The position numbers were made by a program, and so were the translations under genes. A stretch of DNA of 64,000 nucleotides from Chryseobacterium turcicum (GTDB taxonomy: Bacteria; Bacteroidota; Bacteroidia; Flavobacteriales; Weeksellaceae), in assembly GCF_021010565.1 (NCBI RefSeq), contig NZ_JAJNAY010000001.1, positions 2,708,001 to 2,772,000 on the forward strand. The letters are read 5' to 3'. Under the pieces are notes generated by a model. The model was not told the DNA's origin, made no database searches, and was given only the letters and a program-made list of their open reading frames with translations. This document shows, in pieces, positions 1-8,529 of this stretch. Position 1 is the first letter of the stretch, and each line of letters begins with the position of its first letter.

Positions 1-123
1 AGAAAAACCACCGGTATTTACAGTGACTGCATACACCTCATACCCAAGTGTTTCACTTAAATATTTGGCGCAGTAAGAGGTATCTAAACCTCCGCTAAAT
101 GCTAAGATTACTTTCTTGCTCAT
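1..123 (-). CDS. argG: Argininosuccinate synthase, N-terminal part (cut by window edge)
   Basis: Only the first 41 codons are present. They contain the PP-loop signature AFSGGLDTS at residues 8-16, which binds ATP in argininosuccinate synthases; the enzyme joins citrulline and aspartate in arginine biosynthesis. The ATG at 121-123 lies inside the 3' end of the GNAT gene immediately upstream, with a 29-bp overlap in a different frame, so the two are very probably co-transcribed and translationally coupled. The call rests on the motif and on the neighbour. The rest of the gene lies outside the window. Confidence 0.93.
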   Translation of the reverse strand, partial: MSKKVILAFSGGLDTSYCAKYLSETLGYEVYAVTVNTGGFS

Positions 124-691
124 TTTTATATTGATTTTCGGGTTGATTATTTACAACACCATTTACTTTATTATCTGGAACGAAAAGCATTGCTGTACAA
201 AGACAGTTTTTACGTTCTTTTTTCATTAAAATTTCATAGTTCACACAGTTTTTACAACCGCTCCAAAATTCTTCATCTTGCGTTAACTCAGAATAAATAA
301 CTGGCTTATATCCTAAGTCACTGTTAATTTTCATCACAGCAAGACCTGTCGTCAACCCAAATATTTTAGCATTGGGGAATTTCTCCCTTGATAACGCAAA
401 CACTTTTTCCTTTATAAGAGTTGCTGTTCCTCTATGTCTAAAATTTGGAGATACAATAAGACCGGAATTTGCTACAAACTGACCATGTGACCATGTCTCA
501 ATATAGCAGAAACCTACCCATTCCCCGTTTTCAGTAGCCACAACAGCATTGCCCTCTGAAATTTTTTTACTTAAATATTCTATAGAACGTTTTGCGATTC
601 CCGTTCCTCTTCGCTGTGCAGAATCATACATTTCTTGCTGTATTTCATTCACATACATCAAATGTTCGCATGAGGAAACTTTTATTTCCAT
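95..691 (-). CDS. GNAT N-acetyltransferase of the arginine cluster (putative N-acetylglutamate synthase role)
   Basis: This 198-residue protein has the GNAT acetyl-CoA binding motif RHRGTATLI (about residues 85-93) in a normal single-domain fold. It opens the argG operon. Bacteroidota often carry such a GNAT at this position, where it is thought to supply the acylation step of arginine synthesis; that role is inferred from context. After the GNAT fold there is a cysteine cluster, C146-x2-C149 and C163-x-C165, which could bind a metal and is not a general GNAT feature. The 3' end overlaps argG by 29 bp. A good promoter lies 22 bp upstream of the ATG at 691. Confidence 0.8.
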   Translation of the reverse strand: MEIKVSSCEHLMYVNEIQQEMYDSAQRRGTGIAKRSIEYLSKKISEGNAVVATENGEWVGFCYIETWSHGQFVANSGLIVSPNFRHRGTATLIKEKVFALSREKFPNAKIFGLTTGLAVMKINSDLGYKPVIYSELTQDEEFWSGCKNCVNYEILMKKERKNCLCTAMLFVPDNKVNGVVNNQPENQYKNEQESNLSI

Positions 692-712
692 TTATTTATC
701 TGAATTTTTTGA

Positions 713-744
713 CAAATTTAAAACATAATAACTTTAAAAACCAA
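713..744 (-). promoter_or_regulatory. Flavobacterial promoter of the GNAT-argG operon
   Basis: Read on the minus strand, TTG (744-742), a 21-nt spacer and TAAATTTG (720-713) match the Bacteroidetes consensus TTG-N17-23-TAnnTTTG. The -7 box ends 22 nt before the ATG, giving a short leader. Confidence 0.6.
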
Positions 745-806
745 ATTAAAAAGATAATTTTATTGTTTATTTAATATTTACAGGTAAAATTATCTTTAAT
801 CAATTT

Positions 807-839
807 TATACATTTGCTAACTTATTATATATTTGCTAA
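807..839 (+). promoter_or_regulatory. Tandem 14-bp direct repeats containing two -7-like boxes
   Basis: TATACATTTGCTAA (807-820) and TATATATTTGCTAA (826-839) differ at one base and are offset by 19 bp, nearly two helical turns. Each contains a TAnnTTTG box (809-816 and 828-835). The second box ends 14 nt before the ATG at 850. They could be two promoters or a direct-repeat operator for the DNA-binding protein that follows; only the repeats themselves are certain. Confidence 0.45.
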
Positions 840-849
840 AATATTATAC

Positions 850-1266
850 ATGGAGAATAATTGTCCGAAATGCAAAAGTGATAAAGTGGTAAAAAGCGGA
901 ATCATTAATGAGAAACAAAGATTCCATTGCAAGCAATGCAACTATTATTTTACGGTTAAAAAACTGGGTAAGAAAATAGATGATTACTATGTAACAAAAG
1001 CGCTCCAACTTTATCTTGAAGGATTGAGTTTCCGTGAAATAGAAAGGATTATTGGAGTTTCTCATGTAACAATAAGTTCGTGGATTAAGAAATACAATAT
1101 CACGAGACCCCCTCATTCTGACTTCCATCCTGTCTATAAAATTTTAAAACAAAATGAGCTTATTGAATACATGAGCAAAGAAGAAAATATAAAAAATTCA
1201 GGATTAATTATCACTCAGTTTGCAGATAAATATATGCTGATTAAATGGGAACGATTTAAGAAATAA
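850..1266 (+). CDS. Stand-alone IS1 InsA-like zinc-ribbon/HTH protein
   Basis: This 138-residue protein has a zinc ribbon (C5-x2-C8 and C27-x2-C30) followed by a helix-turn-helix at about residues 58-80 (LSFREIERIIGVSHVTISSW). That arrangement is typical of the InsA N-terminal protein of IS1-type transposons. No InsB/DDE catalytic partner, terminal inverted repeats or target duplication are visible nearby, and about 55 further residues follow the HTH. It is therefore probably a domesticated DNA-binding regulator rather than an active transposase. I chose the ATG at 850; an earlier in-frame ATG at 814 would place 12 extra residues over the promoter-like repeats. It lies directly upstream of the carboxylate uptake genes. 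Confidence 0.7.
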   Translation: MENNCPKCKSDKVVKSGIINEKQRFHCKQCNYYFTVKKLGKKIDDYYVTKALQLYLEGLSFREIERIIGVSHVTISSWIKKYNITRPPHSDFHPVYKILKQNELIEYMSKEENIKNSGLIITQFADKYMLIKWERFKK

Positions 1267-1528
1267 CCTTTTTAATTGTTAGTTATTAATTATAAATTAT
1301 TAGTTTTTTTTCAGTTAGAAAAAATATAATCAAACATTTAATAATCATGTAATTAAACTTAAATATATCACAAAATTAAGTTTAAAAATAGAATCATTTT
1401 TTAACTCATAATTAACCATTAATAATTAACAACTATATCATTAACGATAATATATATTAAATTTTTATAATTAAATTATTAATTACAATTTGGCTTTCAC
1501 AAAATAACAGCCAAAAAGTTAATAATTT
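1267..1528. other. AT-rich intergenic region before the porin operon
   Basis: No gene is seen. The region is very AT-rich with repeated TTAATTATTAAT-like stretches. A 7-bp inverted repeat, TTTGGCT (1489-1495) and AGCCAAA (1509-1515), sits 13 nt before the porin ATG and could be an operator or a leader hairpin. Confidence 0.35.
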
Positions 1529-2908
1529 ATGAAGAAAATATTAAGTTTTATTGGATTAGCTTTAATAAGCAGTTCTGTATATTCACAAGGCTCTCCTGAT
1601 TATGGAAATGGTTTAAAAATAAACTTAAACCCTGAAGGAGATAAATATGTTAGATTTATTTTATGGGACCAGTTCTGGATTAGGAATACAGAAATGAATC
1701 CCGGAAGTATGGTTGGAGGCGAACCTACTGATAATACCTGGAATGTAGGAAACCGAAGAGCTCGTATTTTAGCATACGCTCAAGTTACCAAACGTTATAT
1801 GATTTTAATGCATTTTGGAATCAACAATCAAACTTTCATTAATGGTGGCGCCACCGGAACCACGGGAACAGGCGGTTACGGAAACGGTAAAAAACCACAA
1901 CTTTTCTTTCATGATGCTTGGAACGAATACGCTGTAATTATGCCAGGTGAGGCAGGAAAGTTCAGCTTAACTTTAGGAGGTGGACTTCATTACTACATGG
2001 GACTTTCTCGTATGACCATGGCTTCAACATTGAATTTCCTTACCTTAGATTCACCAGTTTTCAGTTGGCCTTTAATAGATAATTCAGACCAATTTGCAAG
2101 ACAAATGGGAGTTTTCGCCAAAGGTAAATATGGTAAATTCGAATACCGAATGAGTTTAAATAAACCGTTCGCCACAGATTTAACTCCACCAAACACTTTA
2201 ATCCCCGGCAATCAAGTCGCTGTTGACAATAATGGAAACCCGAACTGGTCTAAAGCAGGTTATTTTGAATACCAATTTTTAGATACCGAATCTAATCTTC
2301 TCCCTTTCAAAGTAGGTTCTTATTTGGGAACTAAAAAAGTTTTCAATGTTGGTGCTGGTTTTTATCACCAAGCAGAAGGAACAAGAACTTCGGTTAATTC
2401 CAATATCGAAAAGCACGACATTACTCTCCTTTCCATAGATGCTTTTGCTGATATTCCTTTAGGTGAAGCAAAAAACAAAATGGCAGTTTCAGCATATGCA
2501 GGATATTTCAATTATAATTTCGGACCGAATTATGTGAGAAATCTTGGAACCATGAATATCGCAGCAAATGACCCAAATTTTATAGGCCAGAGAGCTCTTG
2601 CTGGTCCTGGAAATCTTCAACCAATGATTGGAACCGGGAATGTGGTTTATGCACAAGCTGGTTTACTCCTTCCGAACCAATCAGAAAAACCAAAAATCAG
2701 AATTCAACCTTTTGCAGCGTATACGTATAAAGATTTTGAAGCATTCGACAAGCCATCATCCCAAATTGACGTGGGTGCTAACTGGTTTTTAGACGGACAT
2801 CATGCTAAAATTACTACGCAATATTCTACAAGACCAGTGTACACAAGTCCCACTGAAAGCCCAAAGTCTAAAGGAGAATTTATTGTACAACTTCAGATTT
2901 ATTTATAA
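1529..2908 (+). CDS. Outer-membrane beta-barrel porin
   Basis: The 459-residue product starts with a signal peptide (about residues 1-19, ending SSVYSQ). It then shows the alternating aromatic/polar pattern of a beta-barrel and ends in a terminal strand FIVQLQIYL. It resembles Bacteroidota porins placed in the OprO/OprP-like group, although the substrate cannot be read from the sequence. It is 40 bp upstream of an MHS-family symporter, so the pair could move a small organic acid through the outer and then the inner membrane. It is the first gene of the transport part of the carboxylate locus. Confidence 0.75.
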   Translation: MKKILSFIGLALISSSVYSQGSPDYGNGLKINLNPEGDKYVRFILWDQFWIRNTEMNPGSMVGGEPTDNTWNVGNRRARILAYAQVTKRYMILMHFGINNQTFINGGATGTTGTGGYGNGKKPQLFFHDAWNEYAVIMPGEAGKFSLTLGGGLHYYMGLSRMTMASTLNFLTLDSPVFSWPLIDNSDQFARQMGVFAKGKYGKFEYRMSLNKPFATDLTPPNTLIPGNQVAVDNNGNPNWSKAGYFEYQFLDTESNLLPFKVGSYLGTKKVFNVGAGFYHQAEGTRTSVNSNIEKHDITLLSIDAFADIPLGEAKNKMAVSAYAGYFNYNFGPNYVRNLGTMNIAANDPNFIGQRALAGPGNLQPMIGTGNVVYAQAGLLLPNQSEKPKIRIQPFAAYTYKDFEAFDKPSSQIDVGANWFLDGHHAKITTQYSTRPVYTSPTESPKSKGEFIVQLQIYL

Positions 2909-2948
2909 AACCAATTCCATTTAATAATTAACAAAAAAATCTAGTAAT

Positions 2949-4529
2949 ATGAGCGAGCAGCATCACGATACTTACGAGAATATGACAGATAAGCAGAAAA
3001 ACCGCACTATCTGGAGCGTAATCACCGCATCATCTCTCGGAACTTTGATAGAATGGTACGACTTCTATATTTTCGGAAGTTTAGCCGTTGTTTTGGCAAC
3101 AAAATTTTTCCCAGCAGACAATCCTACAGCAGCCTTTTTATCTACATTGGCGACTTTTGCAGCAGGATTTGTAGTAAGGCCTTTCGGAGCTTTATTTTTT
3201 GGGAGATTGGGAGATATTATCGGAAGAAAATATACTTTTTTGGTCACTTTATTAATTATGGGACTCTCTACATTTCTAATTGGATGTATTCCCGGATATG
3301 AAACCATAGGGTATTTGGCGCCGGTTTTAGTTTTAATCTTAAGACTTTTACAAGGATTAGCCTTAGGTGGAGAATATGGTGGAGCTGCAACTTATGTAGC
3401 AGAATATTCACAACCACACCGAAGAGGTTACTGGACTTCTTGGATTCAAACCACTGCGACTGCGGGACTTTTCATCTCATTAATTGTTATTTTAATAACA
3501 AAAAATACCCTTTCCGCAGACGAGTTTGATTCTTGGGGATGGAGAGTTCCTTTCTGGATTTCAATTTTAATGGTAGGAGTTTCTTACTTCATCAGAAAAA
3601 ACATGAAAGAATCACCGCTTTTTGCAAAGGCTAAAAGTGAAGGAAAAACTTCAAAAAATCCTTTAAAAGAAAGTTTCGGAAATAAATTCAATTTTAAATT
3701 TGTTTTATTGGCATTATTCGGTGCTGCAATGGGACAAGGGGTAATCTGGTACACAGGGCAGTTTTACGCTATGAGTTTCCTTCAAAAAGTAATGAATATC
3801 AATTCGATGCAGGTCGATTATTTAATGGCAACAGCTTTATTAATGGGAACACCTTTCTTTGTGTTTTTCGGTTGGCTATCTGATAAAATTGGTAGAAAAG
3901 CAATTATGATGACCGGAATGCTGGTTGCAATATTAGCCTATAGACCAATCTACGACGCAATGTACAAAAGCGTAAATATTGAAGCCAAAACCGTTGCAAG
4001 CGACGGCATCAAAGAAACAAGAACAGCAGTCATTCATAAAACAATTGCATCAGACAGTATAATTACTTTCCACAAAGAAACCGCTTTCACAGACGGAACT
4101 TTAATTAAAAAAGACAGTATTGTTCATTGGTCCGCAAAAGGTCCGGTAATGACAAACGGAAAAGCCGAGGAACCGAAAGTTTCCACAGCAATTACATTAA
4201 ACGACGACACGAGATGGTATTTGGTATTCTTGGTATTTGTTCAGGTACTTTTTGTAACGATGGTTTATGGTCCTATTGCCGCATTTTTAGTTGAAATGTT
4301 CCCAGTCAGAATCCGTTATACATCGATGTCTTTACCTTATCACATTGGTAATGGGGTTTTTGGAGGTCTTCTTCCTGCAGTTGCCACTTATCTCGTAACT
4401 TCCGGAAAAGATGCAGGGCATCCAACTTGGTATCTCGAAGGACTTTGGTATCCGATAGGAGTTGCTGCAGTCTGCTTAATCATCGGATTGATTTATCTTA
4501 AAAACAAGAACAATAATATCCACGATTAA
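2949..4529 (+). CDS. MHS-family MFS transporter (metabolite:H+ symporter) with an inserted extramembrane domain
   Basis: This 526-residue inner-membrane transporter has the MHS signature near the N terminus (GTLIEWYDFYIFG, residues about 31-43), the MFS loop motif GRLGDIIGRK (about 86-95) and the second-half counterpart GWLSDKIGRK. Relatives carry dicarboxylates, shikimate, proline/betaine or acetate-like acids. Residues about 345-419 form a hydrophilic, Lys/Asp/Thr-rich insert between membrane segments in the second half, including repeated KTxASD-like motifs. Such a loop is not usual for the roughly 430-residue family. Flanked by a porin and a DUF6814-like protein; substrate inferred to be a short carboxylate. 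Confidence 0.85.
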   Translation: MSEQHHDTYENMTDKQKNRTIWSVITASSLGTLIEWYDFYIFGSLAVVLATKFFPADNPTAAFLSTLATFAAGFVVRPFGALFFGRLGDIIGRKYTFLVTLLIMGLSTFLIGCIPGYETIGYLAPVLVLILRLLQGLALGGEYGGAATYVAEYSQPHRRGYWTSWIQTTATAGLFISLIVILITKNTLSADEFDSWGWRVPFWISILMVGVSYFIRKNMKESPLFAKAKSEGKTSKNPLKESFGNKFNFKFVLLALFGAAMGQGVIWYTGQFYAMSFLQKVMNINSMQVDYLMATALLMGTPFFVFFGWLSDKIGRKAIMMTGMLVAILAYRPIYDAMYKSVNIEAKTVASDGIKETRTAVIHKTIASDSIITFHKETAFTDGTLIKKDSIVHWSAKGPVMTNGKAEEPKVSTAITLNDDTRWYLVFLVFVQVLFVTMVYGPIAAFLVEMFPVRIRYTSMSLPYHIGNGVFGGLLPAVATYLVTSGKDAGHPTWYLEGLWYPIGVAAVCLIIGLIYLKNKNNNIHD

Positions 4530-4572
4530 TAAGGATAATCACTTAAAAATTATTAATTTTAAATCTACTAAA

Positions 4573-4800
4573 ATGAACGGATTAAAAAAAATATTAGGCA
4601 TTGTATGGATTTTGGTTGCCATAATCGTCGCATACTTTGGAATAACAGTAATGGGAGTTCCTAAAATCACTTCAGGGAAACAGGAAGACCTTGTATTTGG
4701 TATCATCATACTTTTCGTATTGGTGCCGATTGTAACAGGCGGAATGGCAATCTTCGGATATTATTCTTTAATAGGAGAATATTCTGACGAGAAACAATAA
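4573..4800 (+). CDS. Small two-helix membrane protein (DUF6814-like)
   Basis: The 75-residue protein has two hydrophobic helices (about residues 7-27 and 42-66) joined by a short loop with GVPKITSGKQEDL. It resembles the small DUF6814 family of Bacteroidota, named from memory and not verified. It follows the MHS transporter by 43 bp and is closed by a terminator-like hairpin, so it belongs to the same transcript and may be an accessory subunit of the symporter. Its function is unknown. Confidence 0.6.
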   Translation: MNGLKKILGIVWILVAIIVAYFGITVMGVPKITSGKQEDLVFGIIILFVLVPIVTGGMAIFGYYSLIGEYSDEKQ

Positions 4801-4816
4801 ATTATAAACAATGATT

Positions 4817-4862
4817 GATAATTGATGAATGATTTAGGTCTATTCATCAATTATCTTTTTTT
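4817..4862 (+). terminator. Rho-independent terminator after the porin-transporter operon
   Basis: A 14-bp perfect stem (4817-4830 with 4842-4855) with an 11-nt loop is followed by seven T residues. It separates the transport genes from the kinase pair. Confidence 0.75.
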
Positions 4863-4900
4863 AATAAACATTCGAATCAATAGATTATCACTCATCAATT

Positions 4901-5095
4901 ATGAAAAAGCGGCACGAACAAAAACTAATTATTCTGAGTATAGGTTTACTTATCGCTTTCAGTATTCCTATTTCATTGCTTTTTAATAGTGAGAGAGAAA
5001 TATTCGGCTACCCAATGATTCTTGTTTATCTATTCGTAGTCTGGATGATTTCCATTATTATTTCTTTTGTAATCGTAAAAAAATATGATGAGTAG
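4901..5095 (+). CDS. Small membrane protein coupled to the symporter-kinase (CbrX-like position)
   Basis: The 64-residue product has two predicted membrane helices (about residues 10-27 and 37-58). Its stop codon overlaps the ATG of the sensor kinase by 11 bp (5085-5095), which implies translational coupling. Small two-helix proteins are frequent partners of sodium/solute symporters (YjcH with ActP, for example), and Pseudomonas cbrA is also preceded by a small coupled gene, cbrX. By position this protein is a comparable partner of the symporter domain of the kinase. No sequence homology to CbrX is claimed. Confidence 0.6.
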   Translation: MKKRHEQKLIILSIGLLIAFSIPISLLFNSEREIFGYPMILVYLFVVWMISIIISFVIVKKYDE

Positions 5096-7796
5096 TTTTG
5101 CATTATTTATCGTTGTTTTAATCTACCTCGCACTTTTGTTCTTAGTTGCTCATTTGGCAGAGAAGAAAAAAAGTAAAGCCTGGATTAACAACCCTTACAT
5201 TTATGCATTGTCTCTTGCCGTATATTGTACAGCATGGACGTATTATGGAAGTATAGGCGTTGCCGCAACAAGCGGTCTCAACTATTTACCGATTTACATT
5301 GGCCCAATCATGGTTATTCCGGCATGGATATACATCAACACGAGAATTGTAAGAATCTCAAGGGTTAATAAAATAAGCAGTTTAGCCGATTTTATTTCTT
5401 TACGGTATGGAAACAGCCGAAATTTCAGCGCCATTATTACATTAGTTTGCCTTTTTGCCATTATTCCTTATATCGGATTGCAAATAAAAGCGATTTCCGA
5501 AACTTTTCACTTAGTAACAGAAACTAGTGTTTCTAAAAATATTTTAACAGACAGCGCCACTTTTGTAGTTGTATTAATTGCTATTTTCTCATCTTACTAC
5601 GGAACAAAATACGTAGATGCTTCCGAAAAAAGGTTAGGAATCATCTCCGCTATTGCGTTAGAAAGCTTTCTTAAACTATTTTTTATTATTATCTTAGGAT
5701 TATTTGTTATCTATTATGCTTTTGACGGATTTTCAGACTTGTATCAAAAGGCGAGTAAATTTTCTGATTTTAAAGCAAAGAATACCTTCAACGGAATCGA
5801 AGGTGCAATGAACTGGATGGTTCTCTGCATGATTTCCGGAACAGCAATCTGCATTTTACCCAGACAATTTCACACCGCAATTGTCGAAAATAGACAGGAA
5901 AAACACATTAAAACAGCTATTTGGTTTTTCCCATTGTATCTTTTAATATTCACTATTTTTATTTTCCCGATTGCTTGGGGCGGAAGATTAATTTTCCAAG
6001 GACAAAACGTCAATCCTGAGTTCTACTCTATTTTAATTCCGCAACATTTTGACAATACTTTGATTACCGTTTTGGTGTTTTTAGGAGGCTTAAGTTCATG
6101 TATTTCAATGATTATCATTTCGGCAATCACGTTGTCAATCATGCTCTCCAACAACCTGATTATTCCTTACGGTTTATTGGGAAAATTCAAAGCTGAAAAT
6201 GAAATTCAAAACACCAGAAACATCACCAATATTCGTAAATTTTCGATTTTCGGATTGATTATCGTTGCGTTTGCTTTTTATAAATATTTTATTTTAAAAA
6301 CTTCACTGGATTCGGTTGGTTTAATTTCATTCGTGATTATCGCACAATTAGCTCCCGCTTTTTTTGGTGCTATATTTTGGCGAAGAGGAAGCTATAAAGG
6401 TGCAATTATCGGGCTTTTTGCTGGATTAATTATTTGTTATTTCGGATTGATTATTCCTCAATATTACTTTTCATACAACTCAGAATTAAAAGGTATTTTA
6501 AGAGAAACTTATGATGTATTCCAATTTTTTGATATTTCTTTTTTATCTAAAATCCCTGAAATATTCTTTTGGTCGATTTTAGTAAATACAGCTTTGTTTA
6601 CGATACTTTCTGTAAGTATGAAAGGAAATTACCGTGAAAGAAATTTCGCTGAATTATACGTTGATATCGACAAGTACATTCAGAATCATGAAAATGCATT
6701 TATCTGGAGAGGAACAGCTTACGTTTCTGATATTAAAAACATTCTGGAAAGATTTTTAGGTAAAAAGAAGACCGAACAAGCCCTGCGGATTTTCAATATC
6801 AAATACAACATCGATTCTCAAACCGAAACTGCAGATTCAAGATTTATAAAATTCTCAGAAAACCTTTTGGCAGGAAGAATCGGAACCGCATCAGCAAAAA
6901 TATTAATTGAAGGTGTTACTAAAGAAGATAAAATTTCGCTAAAAGAAGTCTTAAATATCCTTGAAGAATCTAAAGAAAACATTACTTTAAATAAAAAACT
7001 GACCGAAAAATCTGAAGAACTAAAGCAACTTTCAAGCGACTTGAGTTTAGCCAATGAAACTCTAATTGTAAAAGACCGTCAGAAAGATGATTTCCTAGAT
7101 TCTGTTGCGCACGAATTAAGAACTCCAATCACGGCAATTCGCTCAGCAGGAGAAATTTTAGCCGATGATGACGATATTCCCTTAGATATCAAAAGAGAAT
7201 TTTTAAACAATATCATCACAGAATCTGACCGTTTAAGCGAAATCATCAATGATATTTTGTATTTGGATAAACTTCAGCATGGAGAAATCGCTTTAAACAT
7301 TCAGCAAAATAATATCATTGAAACCTATAAAAAGGCTTTAAACCCGATTTTACATTTAATTCAGCAAAAATTCATTCATGTAAGCGAAGTTGATTTACTC
7401 AATAATTATTTGTTTGAATATGACGAAGCGAGAATGATTCAGTTATTCCAGAACATTTTAGGAAATGCATTGAAATTCACCGAAGAACAAGGTACTATTC
7501 AAACTAAGTTTTCGGAAAAAGACGATTTTTTAATCATCAAAATATTCAATACCGGGAAAAATATTCCTGAAGAAGATTTAGAGGTAATTTTTGATAAATT
7601 TTATCAATCTAAAAATCAAAACATCATAAAACCAATCGGAAGCGGGCTTGGTCTTGCCATTTCCAAAAGAATCGTTGAAGCCCACAACGGAACCATAAAA
7701 GCGGAAAACAGCGGATTAGGAGTAACCTTTACCGTTACTTTAACTAAAAAAACTCCTATTGACGACACAGAACCCGAAAGGATTCAACAAAAATAA
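5085..7796 (+). CDS. Sodium/solute symporter-histidine kinase hybrid (CbrA/CrbS type)
   Basis: This 903-residue protein starts with an SSF/SLC5-like symporter domain of about 13 membrane helices (residues about 1-500). A STAC-like linker follows (residues about 540-610, with SENLLAGRIGTASAKILI), then a coiled coil and a histidine kinase. The phosphoacceptor is His676 in DSVAHELRTP. The ATPase domain shows the N box (QNILGNALKF), F box (DKFYQS) and G box (GSGLGLAISKR). CrbS in Vibrio and Pseudomonas uses this layout to control acs during the acetate switch, and acs lies downstream here. No PAS domain is evident. The last eight codons (EPERIQQK) are made of a REP repeat unit that starts at 7770, so the original C terminus has been replaced or extended. 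Confidence 0.9.
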   Translation: MMSSFALFIVVLIYLALLFLVAHLAEKKKSKAWINNPYIYALSLAVYCTAWTYYGSIGVAATSGLNYLPIYIGPIMVIPAWIYINTRIVRISRVNKISSLADFISLRYGNSRNFSAIITLVCLFAIIPYIGLQIKAISETFHLVTETSVSKNILTDSATFVVVLIAIFSSYYGTKYVDASEKRLGIISAIALESFLKLFFIIILGLFVIYYAFDGFSDLYQKASKFSDFKAKNTFNGIEGAMNWMVLCMISGTAICILPRQFHTAIVENRQEKHIKTAIWFFPLYLLIFTIFIFPIAWGGRLIFQGQNVNPEFYSILIPQHFDNTLITVLVFLGGLSSCISMIIISAITLSIMLSNNLIIPYGLLGKFKAENEIQNTRNITNIRKFSIFGLIIVAFAFYKYFILKTSLDSVGLISFVIIAQLAPAFFGAIFWRRGSYKGAIIGLFAGLIICYFGLIIPQYYFSYNSELKGILRETYDVFQFFDISFLSKIPEIFFWSILVNTALFTILSVSMKGNYRERNFAELYVDIDKYIQNHENAFIWRGTAYVSDIKNILERFLGKKKTEQALRIFNIKYNIDSQTETADSRFIKFSENLLAGRIGTASAKILIEGVTKEDKISLKEVLNILEESKENITLNKKLTEKSEELKQLSSDLSLANETLIVKDRQKDDFLDSVAHELRTPITAIRSAGEILADDDDIPLDIKREFLNNIITESDRLSEIINDILYLDKLQHGEIALNIQQNNIIETYKKALNPILHLIQQKFIHVSEVDLLNNYLFEYDEARMIQLFQNILGNALKFTEEQGTIQTKFSEKDDFLIIKIFNTGKNIPEEDLEVIFDKFYQSKNQNIIKPIGSGLGLAISKRIVEAHNGTIKAENSGLGVTFTVTLTKKTPIDDTEPERIQQK

Positions 7797-8068
7797 TTAT
7801 AGATGAAAACCTATGGATAATGAAAACTAAGCACAATTGAGAATCCGAAAGGATTCAACAATAATAGCCGTAGGTGAAACCTATGGATAATGAAAATTCA
7901 ACACAATTAAGAACCCGACAGGGTTCAATAACAATAACCGTAGGTGCAACCTATGGATAATGAAAACTAAGCACAATTGAGAATCCGGAAGGATTCAACA
8001 ACAATAGCCGTAGGTGAAACCTATGGATAATGAAAATTCAACACAATCAAGAACCCGATAGGGTTCAA
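7770..8068 (+). repeat. REP array 1: 70-bp tandem units with two palindromes each
   Basis: Units start at 7770 (degenerate), 7841, 7911, 7981 and 8051, an exact 70-bp period after the first. Each unit holds palindrome A (GAAYCC-4 nt-GGRTTC, for example 7841-7856) and palindrome B (CCGTAGGTGAAACCTATGG, for example 7868-7886), then an A-rich linker ending CACAATTAA or CACAATTGA. The array starts inside the kinase gene and ends 17 bp before the first RAYT start. The units are contiguous with no unique spacers, so this is not a CRISPR array. Confidence 0.9.
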
Positions 8069-8085
8069 TTTTAAAACAAACACAA

Positions 8086-8529
8086 ATGGGAACATACAGA
8101 CAAATATTCTATCATATTGTTTTCGGAACAAAATATAGAAAACCAACAATTAATGAAAAGAACGAAGCAGAACTTTACAAATACATTTGGGGTATTTTAA
8201 ACAATAAAAAATGTAAATTATACAGAATTAATGGGATGCAAGACCATATTCATATATTGTGTGACTTACATCCAAATATAAATCTCAGTAGTTTGGTGAA
8301 AGATATTAAAGTAGCATCAAACTTATGGATGAAAGAATCGGGATTATTTGATGAGTTCGAAGGGTGGCAAGAAGGCTATGGAGCATTTACAATTTCTGTA
8401 AGAGAAAAGGAAATTATTATCAATTATATTAAAAATCAAAAAGAACATCATAAAAAAGAAACGTTTGAAGATGAATTTAAAAGGCTATTAGAAGAAAACG
8501 GGATTAAATTTGAAGGAGAAATTATTTAA
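8086..8529 (+). CDS. REP-associated tyrosine (HUH Y1) transposase, copy 1
   Basis: The 147-residue protein belongs to the IS200/IS605 TnpA-like HUH superfamily. The metal-binding HUH motif is H54-I-H56 in DHIHILCDL, and the likely nucleophile is Tyr114 in IIINYIKNQKEHHKK. The N-terminal MGTYRQIFYHIVFGTKYR is the usual first strand. Genes of this type (RAYT) cut and join single-stranded REP hairpins; here the gene is enclosed by hairpin repeats on both sides, with the downstream ones inverted. It lies within an otherwise coherent operon between a sensor kinase and its response regulator. It appears intact, and the start is fixed by comparison with copy 2. Confidence 0.85.
   Translation: MGTYRQIFYHIVFGTKYRKPTINEKNEAELYKYIWGILNNKKCKLYRINGMQDHIHILCDLHPNINLSSLVKDIKVASNLWMKESGLFDEFEGWQEGYGAFTISVREKEIIINYIKNQKEHHKKETFEDEFKRLLEENGIKFEGEII

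Noticed and set aside
844..1128. Minus-strand open frame over the InsA-like gene
   Set aside because: It is antisense to a well-supported zinc-ribbon/HTH protein and lacks any coherent motif.
850..1266. Active IS1 insertion sequence
   Set aside because: No InsB, no terminal inverted repeats and no target-site duplication are visible around the gene.
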